A DNA stretch of 64,000 nt from an uncultured Sutterella sp. (GTDB lineage: Bacteria; Pseudomonadota; Gammaproteobacteria; Burkholderiales; Burkholderiaceae_F), in the NCBI GenBank assembly GCA_958347955.1, contig CATVXH010000010.1, forward strand, positions 10,766 to 74,765. The letters run 5' to 3'. Positions 25,364 through 35,186 of this stretch are shown here, one piece after another (position 1 is the first letter of the stretch; the number at the start of each line of letters is the position of its first letter). The notes beneath the pieces are model-generated. The model saw only the letters and a program-made list of their open reading frames with translations. It searched no databases and had not been told where the DNA came from. Both the position numbers and the translations under genes were made by a program.

Positions 25364-26467
25364 TTATTGTTCCTCTTCAGAAGTTTTTTCCAATTTGGCC
25401 AAAGCCGCTTCGAGCGCCTTGAGGCGTTTGCGCATCTCCGGCAATTGTTTAATGAGTACAGCCGAGCGTTCAAAGGTGCGTCCCGGCATCGGCGGGAAAA
25501 AGCCCATCATAAGCTTTGTGCCGTCATCGGGATAAGACATGATGGTGGTGGCAGGTCCCACTGTGGTGCCGCTCGGAATCGTAATATGGCCATTGATGTT
25601 GGCGGCGCCGCCGATTGTCACATGATCACCCAGTGTGGTGGAGCCGGCGATGCTGGCGGCCCCCGCCATCACACAGTGCTCGCCCAAGCGGCAATTGTGT
25701 GCGATCTGAATAAGGTTATCAATCTTAGAGCCCTTGCCGATCACCGTGTCATCAAGCGCTCCGCGGTCAACCGCGGTATTGGCGCCGATTTCCACATCGT
25801 CTTCAATACGCACGCTGCCGATTTGGGGAATTTTCACCCATTCACCCTCAAAAGGCGCGAAACCGAAACCGTCACCGCCAATCACGCAGCCGGACTGCAA
25901 AACGCAACGAGCACCGATCGTGCAGTGATGATCCACCGTGACGTTGGGATGAAGGTGCGTGTCTTCACCGATCACCGAGCCTACGCCCACCACGCTGTTG
26001 GCGCCGATCCAAGCGCGGGCGCCCACCACGGCATGGTCTTCAATCACGGCGCAAGCGTCAACGCGAGCGGTCGGATCGACCTTGGCCGTCACGGCCACGG
26101 ATGCCTTCGGATGAATGCCGCTCGCAAAGGTAAGTTGCATGGCCTGCACAACCTGAAGCGCGTAGGCAAACCACGCGTACGGATTGGGCGTGATCACCAT
26201 CGCGCGAGGCGTCTCTTCGCCATAAATCGCTTCTTTGTCTTCCTTTCGAAGCACCACAACCCCGGCCTTGCAATCCTTGACTTCATGGATAAATTTCGGG
26301 TTGGCCAAAAAAGCCACCTCGTCGGGTTTGGCGTGGCTTAACGCGCCGATGCTTCTAACGGTCACGTTCTCAGAGGGACCGACGAGTTGTTGCTCAAGGC
26401 GTCCGCCGCATTGCTTGCGAACGGCCTCCACGAGCATTGCAATCGGATAAGCGGGTCTTTGCGTCAT
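25364..26467 (-). CDS. lpxD: UDP-3-O-(3-hydroxyacyl)glucosamine N-acyltransferase
   Basis: This 367-residue enzyme performs the third step of lipid A synthesis, adding an N-linked 3-hydroxyacyl chain. It has an N-terminal uridine-binding domain (A-F-L-A-N-P-K-F), a long series of hexapeptide repeats, the catalytic His region D-N-L-I-Q-I-A-H-N, and a C-terminal helical arm. Length is slightly above the E. coli protein (341), mainly through the C-terminus. It lies 3 bp after skp in the conserved skp-lpxD-fabZ order. Confidence 0.95.
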   Translation of the reverse strand: MTQRPAYPIAMLVEAVRKQCGGRLEQQLVGPSENVTVRSIGALSHAKPDEVAFLANPKFIHEVKDCKAGVVVLRKEDKEAIYGEETPRAMVITPNPYAWFAYALQVVQAMQLTFASGIHPKASVAVTAKVDPTARVDACAVIEDHAVVGARAWIGANSVVGVGSVIGEDTHLHPNVTVDHHCTIGARCVLQSGCVIGGDGFGFAPFEGEWVKIPQIGSVRIEDDVEIGANTAVDRGALDDTVIGKGSKIDNLIQIAHNCRLGEHCVMAGAASIAGSTTLGDHVTIGGAANINGHITIPSGTTVGPATTIMSYPDDGTKLMMGFFPPMPGRTFERSAVLIKQLPEMRKRLKALEAALAKLEKTSEEEQ

Positions 26468-26470
26468 AAC

Positions 26471-26965
26471 TTATTTCCCCAAAGCTTTAATAACCTGATC
26501 GGTAATATCCACATTCGGACCGACATAAACAGCTTCCTGCACAATCAGGTCATACTTTCCCTTACGGGCGATGTCGCGGATGATGTCATTGCTTCGCATC
26601 AAAATCGACTGCAATTCCTCATTTCTGCGACGGTTTAAATCTTCACGCAGCTCACGCTCCCGGCGCTGCAGCGAACGTTCGCGATCGGCAAGCTTTCGCT
26701 CCTCGGCCATGCGTTGCTGATTGGTCAGTTTGGGAGCACGCTTTTGATATTTTTCCACATCGGCTTTAAGCGCTCTGGCGGAAACAGAAAGCGACTTCTG
26801 GCGGTCGGCGAACTCTTTTTCAAGTTTTACTTGAGCTGTATGCGCCGCCCCGCTTTCACGCAAAATCCGATCCGGGTTCACCACACCGATTTTTGTATCG
26901 GCCATCGCCGACTGAGCTAGCAAAGCCACGGATAAAAACGAAGCAATTGCCAATTTTTTCAACAT
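26471..26965 (-). CDS. skp: Periplasmic chaperone Skp/OmpH
   Basis: This 164-residue protein begins with a signal peptide (M-L-K-K-L, hydrophobic stretch, cleavage after S-A-M-A) followed by the family's I-G-V-V-N-P start and a long, highly charged coiled coil (about residues 40-125). Skp trimers hold unfolded outer-membrane proteins in the periplasm for BamA. A TTG at 26992 is in frame, but the ATG at 26965 gives a normal signal peptide. It follows bamA by about 100 bp that contain a hairpin. Confidence 0.93.
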   Translation of the reverse strand: MLKKLAIASFLSVALLAQSAMADTKIGVVNPDRILRESGAAHTAQVKLEKEFADRQKSLSVSARALKADVEKYQKRAPKLTNQQRMAEERKLADRERSLQRRERELREDLNRRRNEELQSILMRSNDIIRDIARKGKYDLIVQEAVYVGPNVDITDQVIKALGK

Positions 26966-26992
26966 CTTTTCTAGTACTCCATGTACGCTCAA

Positions 26993-27024
26993 GGGAAAGG
27001 CGGCCTTTTTTCATCCCCTTTCCC
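26993..27024 (-). promoter_or_regulatory. Intercistronic hairpin between bamA and skp
   Basis: An 8-bp stem GGGAAAGG/CCTTTCCC (26993-27000 with 27017-27024) lies in the bamA-skp gap. No T tract follows on the minus strand, so it is more likely an mRNA processing or stability element than a terminator. Confidence 0.4.
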
Positions 27025-27061
27025 CCGAATGGTTCGCACCGTCGATCACGACTGGGTTACG

Positions 27062-29404
27062 TTAGAAACCTGTACCGATTTGGAACTGGAAGGTTTCTGT
27101 CTTATCACCCGGCTTGTCGTTGATCGGTTTGGCAATACTGAATTTCAACGGTCCCAAAGGCGAAATCCAGGCTACGCCCAAACCCACTGAGTAGCGAAGA
27201 TCTGACAGAGAAATATTCATGCCGTCTTCAACTTTGCCGTAATAGTCGTAGGAATCACCCCAGACCCAGCCTCCATCAAAGAATGTGAACCAACGCAGAG
27301 TGCGGTCGGCGCCAGGCAACGGCATCAGCATTTCAAAGGAGAAGTTAAGCGAGGCGTTACCACCCACGCTGTCGGCATCATCGTCATACCAATAGCCGCC
27401 CGAGTAATCCTTCGGACCTAAGCTTGAATTTTCATAACCGCGAACGCTTCCGATACCGCCGGCGTAGAAGTTCTTGAAGAACGGGTACTCTTTGCCGCCC
27501 CAGCTATCGCCGTAACCCACTTCGCCGTTAAAGGCTAACGTCAAATCACGCGTCACCGGCCAGTAGTGTTGCAATTGGTAACTTGCACGATAGTAGCGCA
27601 AATCCAAGACCGGGAGTGTCACTTCACCGGACAAGCGCTGATAGGTACCGCGGGTCGGAGCCAAAGCGTTATCACGGCTATCGCGCGACCAACCGATAGT
27701 CGCAGCGACTGAATGAGGCGAATCACCGAAGTCATCAACATAACGGATATAGCGTCTCGGGGCGCCGCTGCCGGCATCCACAATGGTGTTTTCCCACTTC
27801 GCACCCAAGAACACTCTGTCGTATTCCGTGAACGGAATACCCCAGCTTACCGCGGCGCCTCGGGTTTCATAAATCAAATCGTGAGCGATTTCGAGCTCTT
27901 CCATATCGACCTTACGGTCATAGAGGTCGATGGAACGCGAAATGCCTTCAGGCGTTACATACGGCTCGGTCAAAGACACCGCATACGTGCGGGTGCTGTC
28001 AGAATTACTCACTTCAGCACTGAAAGCTTTACCGGTACCGAAAATATTGTTTTGAGAGAACGAACCCGACAAAATGACGCCGTCACTGGTGGAGAAACCC
28101 GCGCCCAAACTGACGCTGCCCGTCGGACGTTCTTTCACCACCACTTCCAAGTCCACTTGGTCGCGGGTGCCGGGAACCGGCTTCGGATCCACCGTCACGG
28201 AATCAAAGAAGCCCAAACGGTCGATACGGTCACGGGAAAGTTTCACTCTTTCGCTGTCGTACCAGGACGCTTCGTATTGACGCACTTCACGGCGAATCAC
28301 TTCGTCCTGCGTCTTGCTGTTACCCGAAATGTTGACGTGACGCACATAAGCGCGGCGACCCGGGTCAATCGTGTAGACAATTTTCGCCTTGTTGTCTTCA
28401 ACCACAACAGGGGTCGGGCGTGCCGTCGCAAACGCGTAACCCAAGCTTGAAAGCTTATTGACAATAGCGGTAGAACCGTTATTGATAATTTCCGCGTTAT
28501 AAATGGAATCAGGCTCAACTTGGATGAGTTGCTGCAATTCGTCTTGAAGACCAAGCATGTCGCCCGTCAATTCCACACCCGTAATATGGTATTGCTCACC
28601 TTCAGTCATGTTGATCGTGATGAAGATGTCTTTTTTGTTCGGAGCGATAGAGACCTGGACACTATCGATCTTAAAGTCAAGATAGCCGTTATTTAAGTAA
28701 TAGGAACGAATGGCTTCAATGTCAGCGGCGAGCTTTTCGCGGGAATAGAGGTCATTTTTCGTGTACCAGCTCATCCAACCGGTGGTTGAGAGTTGCATTT
28801 GCTCTCTCAACGTGTCGTCATCCATGACTCGGTTACCCACAAAACGGATCGATTCGATACTGGCCGCCTCGCCTTCATCCACCACAATGGACAAACGCAC
28901 ACGATTGCGTTCCAAAGGCGTCACCGTCGTCTTGACGTCCACGCCATAGTAACCGCGCGCCAGATACTGACGACGCAATTCCTGATCAGTGCGGTCAAGC
29001 ACGGCGTGGTCAAAAATACGCCCCTCAGCCAGACCGATGTCACGCAGGCTTTGCTCAATGGCGGCGTTGTCAAAGGCTTTGATGCCCTGCGTGCTGATCG
29101 AGGCCACAGCCGGACGTTCCTGAAGCTGAATAACTAACACATTGCCGTCACGTTCGAGTCGAACGTCACGGAAAAGGCCGGAACCAAAAAGCGAGTGAAT
29201 CGCCGTATTGCCCTTGGCATCCGTGAATTCATCGCCGACTTGGAAAGGCAAGTGAGACAACACCGTACCGGGTTCGGTACGGGCAATGCCTTCAATTCGA
29301 ATATCTTGAATAACAAAATCAGAGGTTGCCGCAAACGCGACACCCGCTATAGACAAGAGCGCGGTCGTAACAGAAGCGCGCAACAGGGTAGATTTCAAAT
29401 GCAT
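27062..29404 (-). CDS. bamA: Outer-membrane protein assembly factor BamA
   Basis: This 780-residue Omp85 protein inserts beta-barrel proteins into the outer membrane. It has a signal peptide ending near A-F-A-A, five POTRA domains (to about residue 420; the first starts F-V-I-Q-D-I-R-I-E-G) and a 16-strand barrel closing with an aromatic C-terminal F (G-T-G-F). The barrel keeps the G-S-V-R-G-Y-E motif of loop 6. Length is close to E. coli BamA (810). It is downstream of rseP and upstream of its chaperone skp, the conserved order. Confidence 0.96.
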   Translation of the reverse strand: MHLKSTLLRASVTTALLSIAGVAFAATSDFVIQDIRIEGIARTEPGTVLSHLPFQVGDEFTDAKGNTAIHSLFGSGLFRDVRLERDGNVLVIQLQERPAVASISTQGIKAFDNAAIEQSLRDIGLAEGRIFDHAVLDRTDQELRRQYLARGYYGVDVKTTVTPLERNRVRLSIVVDEGEAASIESIRFVGNRVMDDDTLREQMQLSTTGWMSWYTKNDLYSREKLAADIEAIRSYYLNNGYLDFKIDSVQVSIAPNKKDIFITINMTEGEQYHITGVELTGDMLGLQDELQQLIQVEPDSIYNAEIINNGSTAIVNKLSSLGYAFATARPTPVVVEDNKAKIVYTIDPGRRAYVRHVNISGNSKTQDEVIRREVRQYEASWYDSERVKLSRDRIDRLGFFDSVTVDPKPVPGTRDQVDLEVVVKERPTGSVSLGAGFSTSDGVILSGSFSQNNIFGTGKAFSAEVSNSDSTRTYAVSLTEPYVTPEGISRSIDLYDRKVDMEELEIAHDLIYETRGAAVSWGIPFTEYDRVFLGAKWENTIVDAGSGAPRRYIRYVDDFGDSPHSVAATIGWSRDSRDNALAPTRGTYQRLSGEVTLPVLDLRYYRASYQLQHYWPVTRDLTLAFNGEVGYGDSWGGKEYPFFKNFYAGGIGSVRGYENSSLGPKDYSGGYWYDDDADSVGGNASLNFSFEMLMPLPGADRTLRWFTFFDGGWVWGDSYDYYGKVEDGMNISLSDLRYSVGLGVAWISPLGPLKFSIAKPINDKPGDKTETFQFQIGTGF

Positions 29405-29431
29405 TTTAATCTAACGATTTGCTCGGATGGC

Positions 29432-30784
29432 CTATTGTATCAGCCTTACAAAGTCATTGGAAAGGGCTAAGGCACCCAATGCCAAAACAATAAACAGTCC
29501 CGCCTTTTGACCCAACTGAATCACTCGATCAGGCAAAGGCCGGCCTCTCAAAATTTCTATCACATAATACAGGAGGTGACCGCCGTCTAACAACGGTATC
29601 GGCAGTAAATTCAAAAGCCCTAAACTGACCGAAATCATAGCCAAAAACGACAGATACACTCTCCAGCCCATTTGCGCGGTTTTTCCGGCATAGTCCGCGA
29701 TGGTTACCGGTCCGGTCAGATTTTTGGTGCTCGCCTCACCGGTGAGCATTTGGGCGATGGCCTTGAAGGTTGTCTTCGTGATGGAAACCGTGCGGCTGAC
29801 ACCCGCCGTGATTCCCTCAATCGGTCCCTTGGATAGCCAAATCAGATCGGGTTTGATCCCGACATTCACTCCAATTACCGCACGTTCTTCCTTCACACCT
29901 TTGCCGTTGTCAACCAAACGAAGTTCAGGATAGACGGTGACTTCACGCACATCACCCTTTTCACTTTCAAGCGTAAGCCGAATGGGTTGATTTTCTTTAT
30001 CACGGATATAGTTCACGAGTTCCGTCACCGACAATCCATAGCGGCCATCGACACTCAGCACAACGTCGCCCTCGCGGACGCCTGCCGCAGCCGCTGCTGA
30101 ATCTTGCTGAATATTAAAGAGCACGGGATTGCCGAAGTGGATACGAATGCCCAATTGCGCAAAGGGGTTTTCCCCCTCTTCATCAATCGTCAGATTTTCA
30201 AGATTGAAATCGACAACGTAATGAGTTCCCTGACGATCCAAAACCACCGGCACTTTGTTTTCGCCGATATGCTCCAGAATAGCCCAATTCAGATCTTCGA
30301 GCCCCTCAACTTTCTTTTCGCCGAAAGTCTCCACTCGATCGAGTTTTTGGATGCCCAGTTGGGCCGCCTGAGAACTGACCACAGGCGTATCCATCACCGG
30401 GCGAATTTCAGGCTGCCCACTCCAAGCCATAATGGCGTAAAACAAAACGGCCAGAACAATATTGGCAATCGGACCCGCGGCCACGATCGCAAAACGTTTA
30501 TACACTGACTGGCGATTAAAAGCACGGTGAGCCTCTTTCGGATCCACCGTCATGCCTTCCTGGCGCTCATCGAGCATTGAAACGTATCCGCCCAGAGGCA
30601 GAGCCGAAATACACCACTCGGTTTGATCCCGTCCCAATCGTTTACTGAAAAGCTTGGGGCCGAAACCGAAACTAAACGTGAGAACTTTAACTCCGCAAAG
30701 CTTGGCCACAATATAGTGACCCAGCTCATGGAATGTGATGAGAATACCCAGCGCGACAACGAACGCGACAACAGCGGTTACCAT
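29432..30784 (-). CDS. rseP: Site-2 protease RseP
   Basis: This 450-residue inner-membrane zinc metalloprotease cleaves the anti-sigma factor RseA within the membrane during the sigma-E envelope stress response, and also trims signal peptides. The active site H19-E-x-x-H23 lies in the first membrane helix and the third zinc ligand in L-L-D-G-G-H near residue 398. Two PDZ domains lie between them, in the periplasm. Length is identical to E. coli RseP. It overlaps dxr by 7 bp and precedes bamA. Confidence 0.95.
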   Translation of the reverse strand: MVTAVVAFVVALGILITFHELGHYIVAKLCGVKVLTFSFGFGPKLFSKRLGRDQTEWCISALPLGGYVSMLDERQEGMTVDPKEAHRAFNRQSVYKRFAIVAAGPIANIVLAVLFYAIMAWSGQPEIRPVMDTPVVSSQAAQLGIQKLDRVETFGEKKVEGLEDLNWAILEHIGENKVPVVLDRQGTHYVVDFNLENLTIDEEGENPFAQLGIRIHFGNPVLFNIQQDSAAAAAGVREGDVVLSVDGRYGLSVTELVNYIRDKENQPIRLTLESEKGDVREVTVYPELRLVDNGKGVKEERAVIGVNVGIKPDLIWLSKGPIEGITAGVSRTVSITKTTFKAIAQMLTGEASTKNLTGPVTIADYAGKTAQMGWRVYLSFLAMISVSLGLLNLLPIPLLDGGHLLYYVIEILRGRPLPDRVIQLGQKAGLFIVLALGALALSNDFVRLIQ

Positions 30785-31941
30785 CTGGCAATCACCTCGC
30801 GGGTTTTAGCTCGAGCCAAACGGTCATTATGGATAACTTCCTCCAAACAAGTCGGTGCGTCAAGCACCAATGTATCCATCATGACGCGGCAAGCGCGGGC
30901 GATGTCTAAGAAAGCGATCTTTCGTTCAAGAAACGCTTCAACCGCGATCTCATTGGCGGCATTAAGCACAATGCTCGCGGAGCCGCCGGCGCGCAGCGCC
31001 TCATAGGCGTAACTTAACTGGGGAAAGCGAACCATGTCCGGCGCCTCAAAGGTCACACTACCCAATTGCGCGAAATTCACACGCTTGGCAAAACCGTCGA
31101 GGCGCTGCGGCCACCCCAAAGAATAGGCTATGGGGGTTCGCATATCGGGCGCTCCCATCTGCGCGAGAATGCATCCGTCGGCGTATTCCACCATCGAATG
31201 AATTAGGCTTTGCGGATGAATGACAACGTCAATTCTGTCGGGCGGAAAACCGAAAAGCCAAGAAGCTTCGATCACTTCCAAACCCTTATTCATGAGAGTG
31301 GCGCTATCGACACTTATCTTTCGACCCATGCTCCAGGTGGGATGGGCCACGGCGTCCTCGGGCGTGACATTGGTCAAATCCATGCGCTTTCTGAATGGAC
31401 CACCTGAAGCCGTGAGGATGATACGGGCGAAATTTCGATCATGTTCGGAGCTTGAAGCGAGGCATTGGAAAATCGCATTATGTTCGCTGTCAACGGGCAA
31501 AAGTTCAGCGCCCCGTTCTTTAATCAAACCCATTAAAAGAGCGCCGCCGCACACCACGCTTTCTTTATTGGCCAAAAGAAGGCGCTTGCCGGCCGCGGCC
31601 GCTGAAAATGTGGGCGCCAGGCCTGCCGCCCCCACAATGGCCAACACGGCGACGTCCACTTGCGGCAACGCAGCAAGTTTCACCAAATCGTCTTCCCCGC
31701 CCCACACTTCAATATCGCGTAAACCGCGATCGGCTAAAAGGCGGGCTAACTCCGTTTTTTTAGACGCATCGGCAACCAGAGCGATTTTCGGACGGTGGCG
31801 CTCGCAAAGGGCGGCAAGCTCACCGAGCCGGCTATTAGCCGTCAGAGCGAAAACACGATAACGGTCCTGATAATGTGACAAGACATCAAGGGTCGATCCC
31901 CCGATCGACCCTGTTGCACCAAAAATGGCGATATTTTGCAT
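30778..31941 (-). CDS. dxr: 1-deoxy-D-xylulose-5-phosphate reductoisomerase
   Basis: This 387-residue enzyme makes 2-C-methyl-D-erythritol 4-phosphate with NADPH, the committed step of the non-mevalonate isoprenoid route. It has the N-terminal nucleotide fold (G-A-T-G-S-I-G), the metal and substrate region P-V-D-S-E-H-N-A-I, and the C-terminal N-A-A-N-E-I-A-V motif. Length matches the family. It sits between cdsA and rseP, with a 7-bp overlap with rseP. Confidence 0.96.
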   Translation of the reverse strand: MQNIAIFGATGSIGGSTLDVLSHYQDRYRVFALTANSRLGELAALCERHRPKIALVADASKKTELARLLADRGLRDIEVWGGEDDLVKLAALPQVDVAVLAIVGAAGLAPTFSAAAAGKRLLLANKESVVCGGALLMGLIKERGAELLPVDSEHNAIFQCLASSSEHDRNFARIILTASGGPFRKRMDLTNVTPEDAVAHPTWSMGRKISVDSATLMNKGLEVIEASWLFGFPPDRIDVVIHPQSLIHSMVEYADGCILAQMGAPDMRTPIAYSLGWPQRLDGFAKRVNFAQLGSVTFEAPDMVRFPQLSYAYEALRAGGSASIVLNAANEIAVEAFLERKIAFLDIARACRVMMDTLVLDAPTCLEEVIHNDRLARAKTREVIARW

Positions 31942-31956
31942 AACAGTAGAAGTGAT

Positions 31957-32859
31957 TTAAAAACCGATTTTTCCTGAAATCACCAGCACGGTCAGAAGAA
32001 AACCGGCCGGCAACGTGGGCATCATCGCATCAAGGCGGTCATAAAAACCGCCGTGACCGGGCAAAAGATTGCTCGAATCCTTAATCCCCGCCTGACGTTT
32101 TAAAGCGCTCTCAAAGAGATCTCCCACAATGGAAAGAGACACAAGCACAAAAGCCACGACAATCCAGGCGACTGTGCCCATGGATTCAGTGAGAACCCCG
32201 GGAATTGTTCTTATCTCAGGCAACCAGAGCGCAAAAACGAGACCAAGAACGATCACGCTTAACATGCCGCCTGCGACACCTTCCCAGCTCTTTTTCGGGC
32301 TGATCGCGGGACACATGCGATGTTTGCCGAAAGCCATGCCGGTGAAATAGGCCATGATATCGGCCACCCAAACAATAGCCAAAAGGGAGATCACCATTGT
32401 GATGCCGAAAGAGGCATACATCGCCACAAAACCGAGCCAGGCGGCAGGCGGGAAAAATACCCCAGTGACGCCGACAGCGATCCGATTGACGCGCATGCCC
32501 GTCATGCGGGCAAAGAACACACGGATGGAAATGCCTATCCACAAAAGTGTCACGATTGCCAAATACATCACGAAAATGGAGGACAAATTCGCATACAGAA
32601 GTCGATACTCAGATGAGATTTGATTGATCATCTGCAGATCTTGATAGGCCAGAAATGTCAATCCGGCGGTAGAGCCGCTCACAATGAGCGACAGAAGCGC
32701 CGAAGCCACCGAAGACAATCCTGCCAACTTAAGCCATTCCCACTGCGCCAGAGCAAACGCAATCGCCATCACGCCGGCAAATGTAACTGGGCCCAGGCAA
32801 TAAGAGCCGACAAGGATCAGCAGTAAAACGATGGCTGTGATCACACGTTGCTTGAGCAT
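31957..32859 (-). CDS. cdsA: Phosphatidate cytidylyltransferase
   Basis: This 300-residue integral membrane enzyme makes CDP-diacylglycerol from phosphatidate and CTP, feeding all phospholipid synthesis. Eight or more membrane helices are visible. The CdsA signature near the C-terminus is complete: S-x-x-K-R, then K-D-S-S-N, then P-G-H-G-G-x-x-D-R-x-D. It overlaps uppS by one base and precedes dxr. Confidence 0.95.
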   Translation of the reverse strand: MLKQRVITAIVLLLILVGSYCLGPVTFAGVMAIAFALAQWEWLKLAGLSSVASALLSLIVSGSTAGLTFLAYQDLQMINQISSEYRLLYANLSSIFVMYLAIVTLLWIGISIRVFFARMTGMRVNRIAVGVTGVFFPPAAWLGFVAMYASFGITMVISLLAIVWVADIMAYFTGMAFGKHRMCPAISPKKSWEGVAGGMLSVIVLGLVFALWLPEIRTIPGVLTESMGTVAWIVVAFVLVSLSIVGDLFESALKRQAGIKDSSNLLPGHGGFYDRLDAMMPTLPAGFLLTVLVISGKIGF

Positions 32860-33617
32860 TATCTATCTCCGTGTTCGAGAGCTTTAATTTGTTCCCCGGT
32901 CATGCCGAAACGGCGCTCACGACCGGCATACCAGTTAATGGCCTCTTTAAGATCTTTCTCATCAAAGTCTGGCCATAATGTATGTGAGACAAACAGCTCA
33001 GCGTAAGCCGCCTGCCACAAAATAAAGTTGCTGATGCGCTGCTCGCCCCCGGTGCGAATCATTAAATCCACGGGCGGTGCCCAATCAAAAGCCAAATTTG
33101 CATCAACAAGAGATTCTGTCAGTTTGTCGGGCTGGGCCGCGATTGACGGATCCTTTCTCAAAATATTTTTGAAAGCCTCGACAATATCCCAGCGACCGCC
33201 GTAATTGGCGCAAACAGTAAGCGTCATCCGGTCGCAATGAGCCGTCATCGCTTCACTGTCGCGAATGCTATCTTGAATTTCTTGGGAAAACGCCGTGAGG
33301 TCACCGGCCACGCGCAGTTTCACACTGTTGTCGCGCATCGCTTTGGCTTCTTTTTTAAGAGCCGTCGCAAAAAGCGCCATCAGCGCGTTGACCTCTTCGG
33401 GCGGACGTTTCCAGTTTTCGCTGCTGAAGGCAAAGAGGGTTAAGTAGCGCACTCCACATCTGGCCGCCGCCTCTATCACACGCCGCACACTGCGAACGCC
33501 CCGGCGATGACCTTCAGCCCGTGGCAAGAAACGGCGTTGAGCCCAACGACCGTTTCCATCCATAATAATGGCGACGTGGCGCGGAACCGCGCCGCCTGTC
33601 TGCTTAGTTTCTGTCAT
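32859..33617 (-). CDS. uppS: Undecaprenyl diphosphate synthase
   Basis: This 252-residue cis-prenyltransferase makes the C55 lipid carrier for peptidoglycan and O-antigen synthesis. The catalytic aspartate D20 lies in I-M-D-G-N-G-R-W-A; other signatures are F-S-S-E-N-W-K-R-P and R-T-G-G-E-Q-R-I-S-N-F near the C-terminus. It follows frr by 15 bp and overlaps cdsA by one base. Confidence 0.96.
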   Translation of the reverse strand: MTETKQTGGAVPRHVAIIMDGNGRWAQRRFLPRAEGHRRGVRSVRRVIEAAARCGVRYLTLFAFSSENWKRPPEEVNALMALFATALKKEAKAMRDNSVKLRVAGDLTAFSQEIQDSIRDSEAMTAHCDRMTLTVCANYGGRWDIVEAFKNILRKDPSIAAQPDKLTESLVDANLAFDWAPPVDLMIRTGGEQRISNFILWQAAYAELFVSHTLWPDFDEKDLKEAINWYAGRERRFGMTGEQIKALEHGDR

Positions 33618-33632
33618 TGTGGCGGTTGAAAA

Positions 33633-34193
33633 TTAAACCGTCATCACTTCTTTTTCTTTTTCAGCCACGCACTTGTCGATCGCAACCACAAAGTTGTCGG
33701 TCAACTTTTGGATTTCCTTTTCTGCGCGGGACTCATCATCCTCGGAAATTTCCTTTGCTTTCGTGAGCTTCTTGATTTGCTCATTGGCGTCACGACGCAG
33801 GTTGCGCACAGCGACCTTGGCTTCCTCGCCTATGTGACGCACCACCTTCGTCAGTTCACGACGGCGTTCTTCGGTCAACGGCGGAAGCGGAACACGGATG
33901 AGCATGCCGGAAGTGGCCGGATTCAATCCCAAATCCGATGAACGAATGGCCTTTTCGACAGGCGCCACCATGGACTTTTCCCAGGGTTGAACCGTAAGCG
34001 TGCGGGCATCGGCCACTCCGACCTGGGCAACCTGATTGATAGGAGTCATCGTACCGTAATAGTCGACCATCACATGATCGAGCAAACCGGTGGATGCGCG
34101 GCCGGTACGGATCTTGATGAAATCTTCACGCAAGGTTTCCACCGTACGGTTCATCTTATATTCGGTTTGTTTTTGAATTTCACTGATTGACAT
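33633..34193 (-). CDS. frr: Ribosome recycling factor
   Basis: This 186-residue two-domain protein separates ribosomal subunits after termination, together with EF-G. The helical bundle and the family motifs R-T-G-R-A-S, Q-P-W-E-K-S and R-x-N-L-R-R-D-A-N are present. Length is standard (E. coli 185). It lies between pyrH and uppS, 34 bp after pyrH. Confidence 0.97.
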   Translation of the reverse strand: MSISEIQKQTEYKMNRTVETLREDFIKIRTGRASTGLLDHVMVDYYGTMTPINQVAQVGVADARTLTVQPWEKSMVAPVEKAIRSSDLGLNPATSGMLIRVPLPPLTEERRRELTKVVRHIGEEAKVAVRNLRRDANEQIKKLTKAKEISEDDESRAEKEIQKLTDNFVVAIDKCVAEKEKEVMTV

Positions 34194-34227
34194 AAAAAAT
34201 CACTCCGTCAACATTCATCGTCAATGG

Positions 34228-34956
34228 TTAGGGGTTATAGACCAAAGTGCCTTCATCTTCACCGCGGCAAACGCGGGCGATAGAGCCCTTCTTGCGGATA
34301 TTGAAGACCTTGATCGGAAGATTTTGTTCACGGCAAAGGGCAAAAGCCGTCGCATCCATCACTTTAAGATCTCTCTTGATCACTTCGTCAAAAGTGATGC
34401 TCTTATAGAACGTGGCATCGGGCACCTTCTTCGGATCAGCCGAGTAAATGCCGTCAACCATTGTGGCTTTCAACACAATATCGGCACCGATTTCAGCACC
34501 GCGCAACGCAGCCGTTGTATCGGTTGTGAAATAGGGGTTGCCTGTGCCTGCCGCGAAAATCACAATGCGGCCCTTCTCCAAATGACGAAGAGCTTTGCCG
34601 CGAATGTACGATTCGGCAATGCGTTCGATATTCAAAGCGCTTTGCACGCGGGCTTCAACGCCGTTCTTTCTGAGCGCATCCTGAAGCGCCAAGGCGTTCA
34701 TCAATGTGGCGAGCATACCCATGTGGTCGCCTTGCGTACGTTCCATACCGGTCGAGCCCAAGGCCACGCCGCGGAAAATGTTGCCGCCGCCCACGACAAT
34801 ACCAATCTGAACACCCATGTCATAGGCTTCTTTAATATCTTCAACCGTGGATTGAATGGTTTCGCGATTAATGCCGAAAGCGTCCGGACCCATTAAAGAT
34901 TCACCGGATAACTTTAAAAGCACTCGCTTATACTTCACAGGCGTTTGTTCCGTCAT
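34228..34956 (-). CDS. pyrH: UMP kinase
   Basis: This 242-residue amino-acid-kinase-family enzyme phosphorylates UMP to UDP. Motifs K-L-S-G-E-S-L, the G-G-G-N-I-F-R-G phosphate loop, and F-A-A-G-T-G-N-P-Y-F-T-T-D-T are visible. It is hexameric and regulated by GTP and UTP in relatives. It precedes frr and follows tsf after a 230-bp gap that contains the tsf terminator, so pyrH probably has its own promoter in 34957-35130. Confidence 0.96.
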   Translation of the reverse strand: MTEQTPVKYKRVLLKLSGESLMGPDAFGINRETIQSTVEDIKEAYDMGVQIGIVVGGGNIFRGVALGSTGMERTQGDHMGMLATLMNALALQDALRKNGVEARVQSALNIERIAESYIRGKALRHLEKGRIVIFAAGTGNPYFTTDTTAALRGAEIGADIVLKATMVDGIYSADPKKVPDATFYKSITFDEVIKRDLKVMDATAFALCREQNLPIKVFNIRKKGSIARVCRGEDEGTLVYNP

Positions 34957-35134
34957 TTAGAGAACTCCCGAAAATTGATATTCAGTCATAGGCGCACAAC
35001 AAGAGGCGCTTGTCACTCACGTCACAGGCGCGGCACTCCTTTACGCATTATTTGCCATTGTAATGAAAAGGCTTACGCTTGGCTCAAAGAAATGTAATTC
35101 TTTTTAATATCGTCAAAGAGACGGACAAAAAAAA

Positions 35135-35164
35135 CTCCCCATGAATCTCGAGACTCACGGGGAG
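35135..35164 (-). terminator. Terminator after tsf
   Basis: A long stem beginning CTCCCC and closing GGGGAG (35135-35146 with 35153-35164, some G-T pairs) is followed on the minus strand by eight T residues. It separates rpsB-tsf from pyrH-frr. Confidence 0.85.
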
Positions 35165-35186
35165 CGGTACTCAACAGAAAAAGCGA

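Noticed and set aside
23610..26341. Several open frames on the plus strand over lpxB, lpxA and lpxD
   Set aside because: Hexapeptide repeats on the minus strand account fully for the sequence; the plus-strand frames are His/Arg/Asn-rich and lack any motif.
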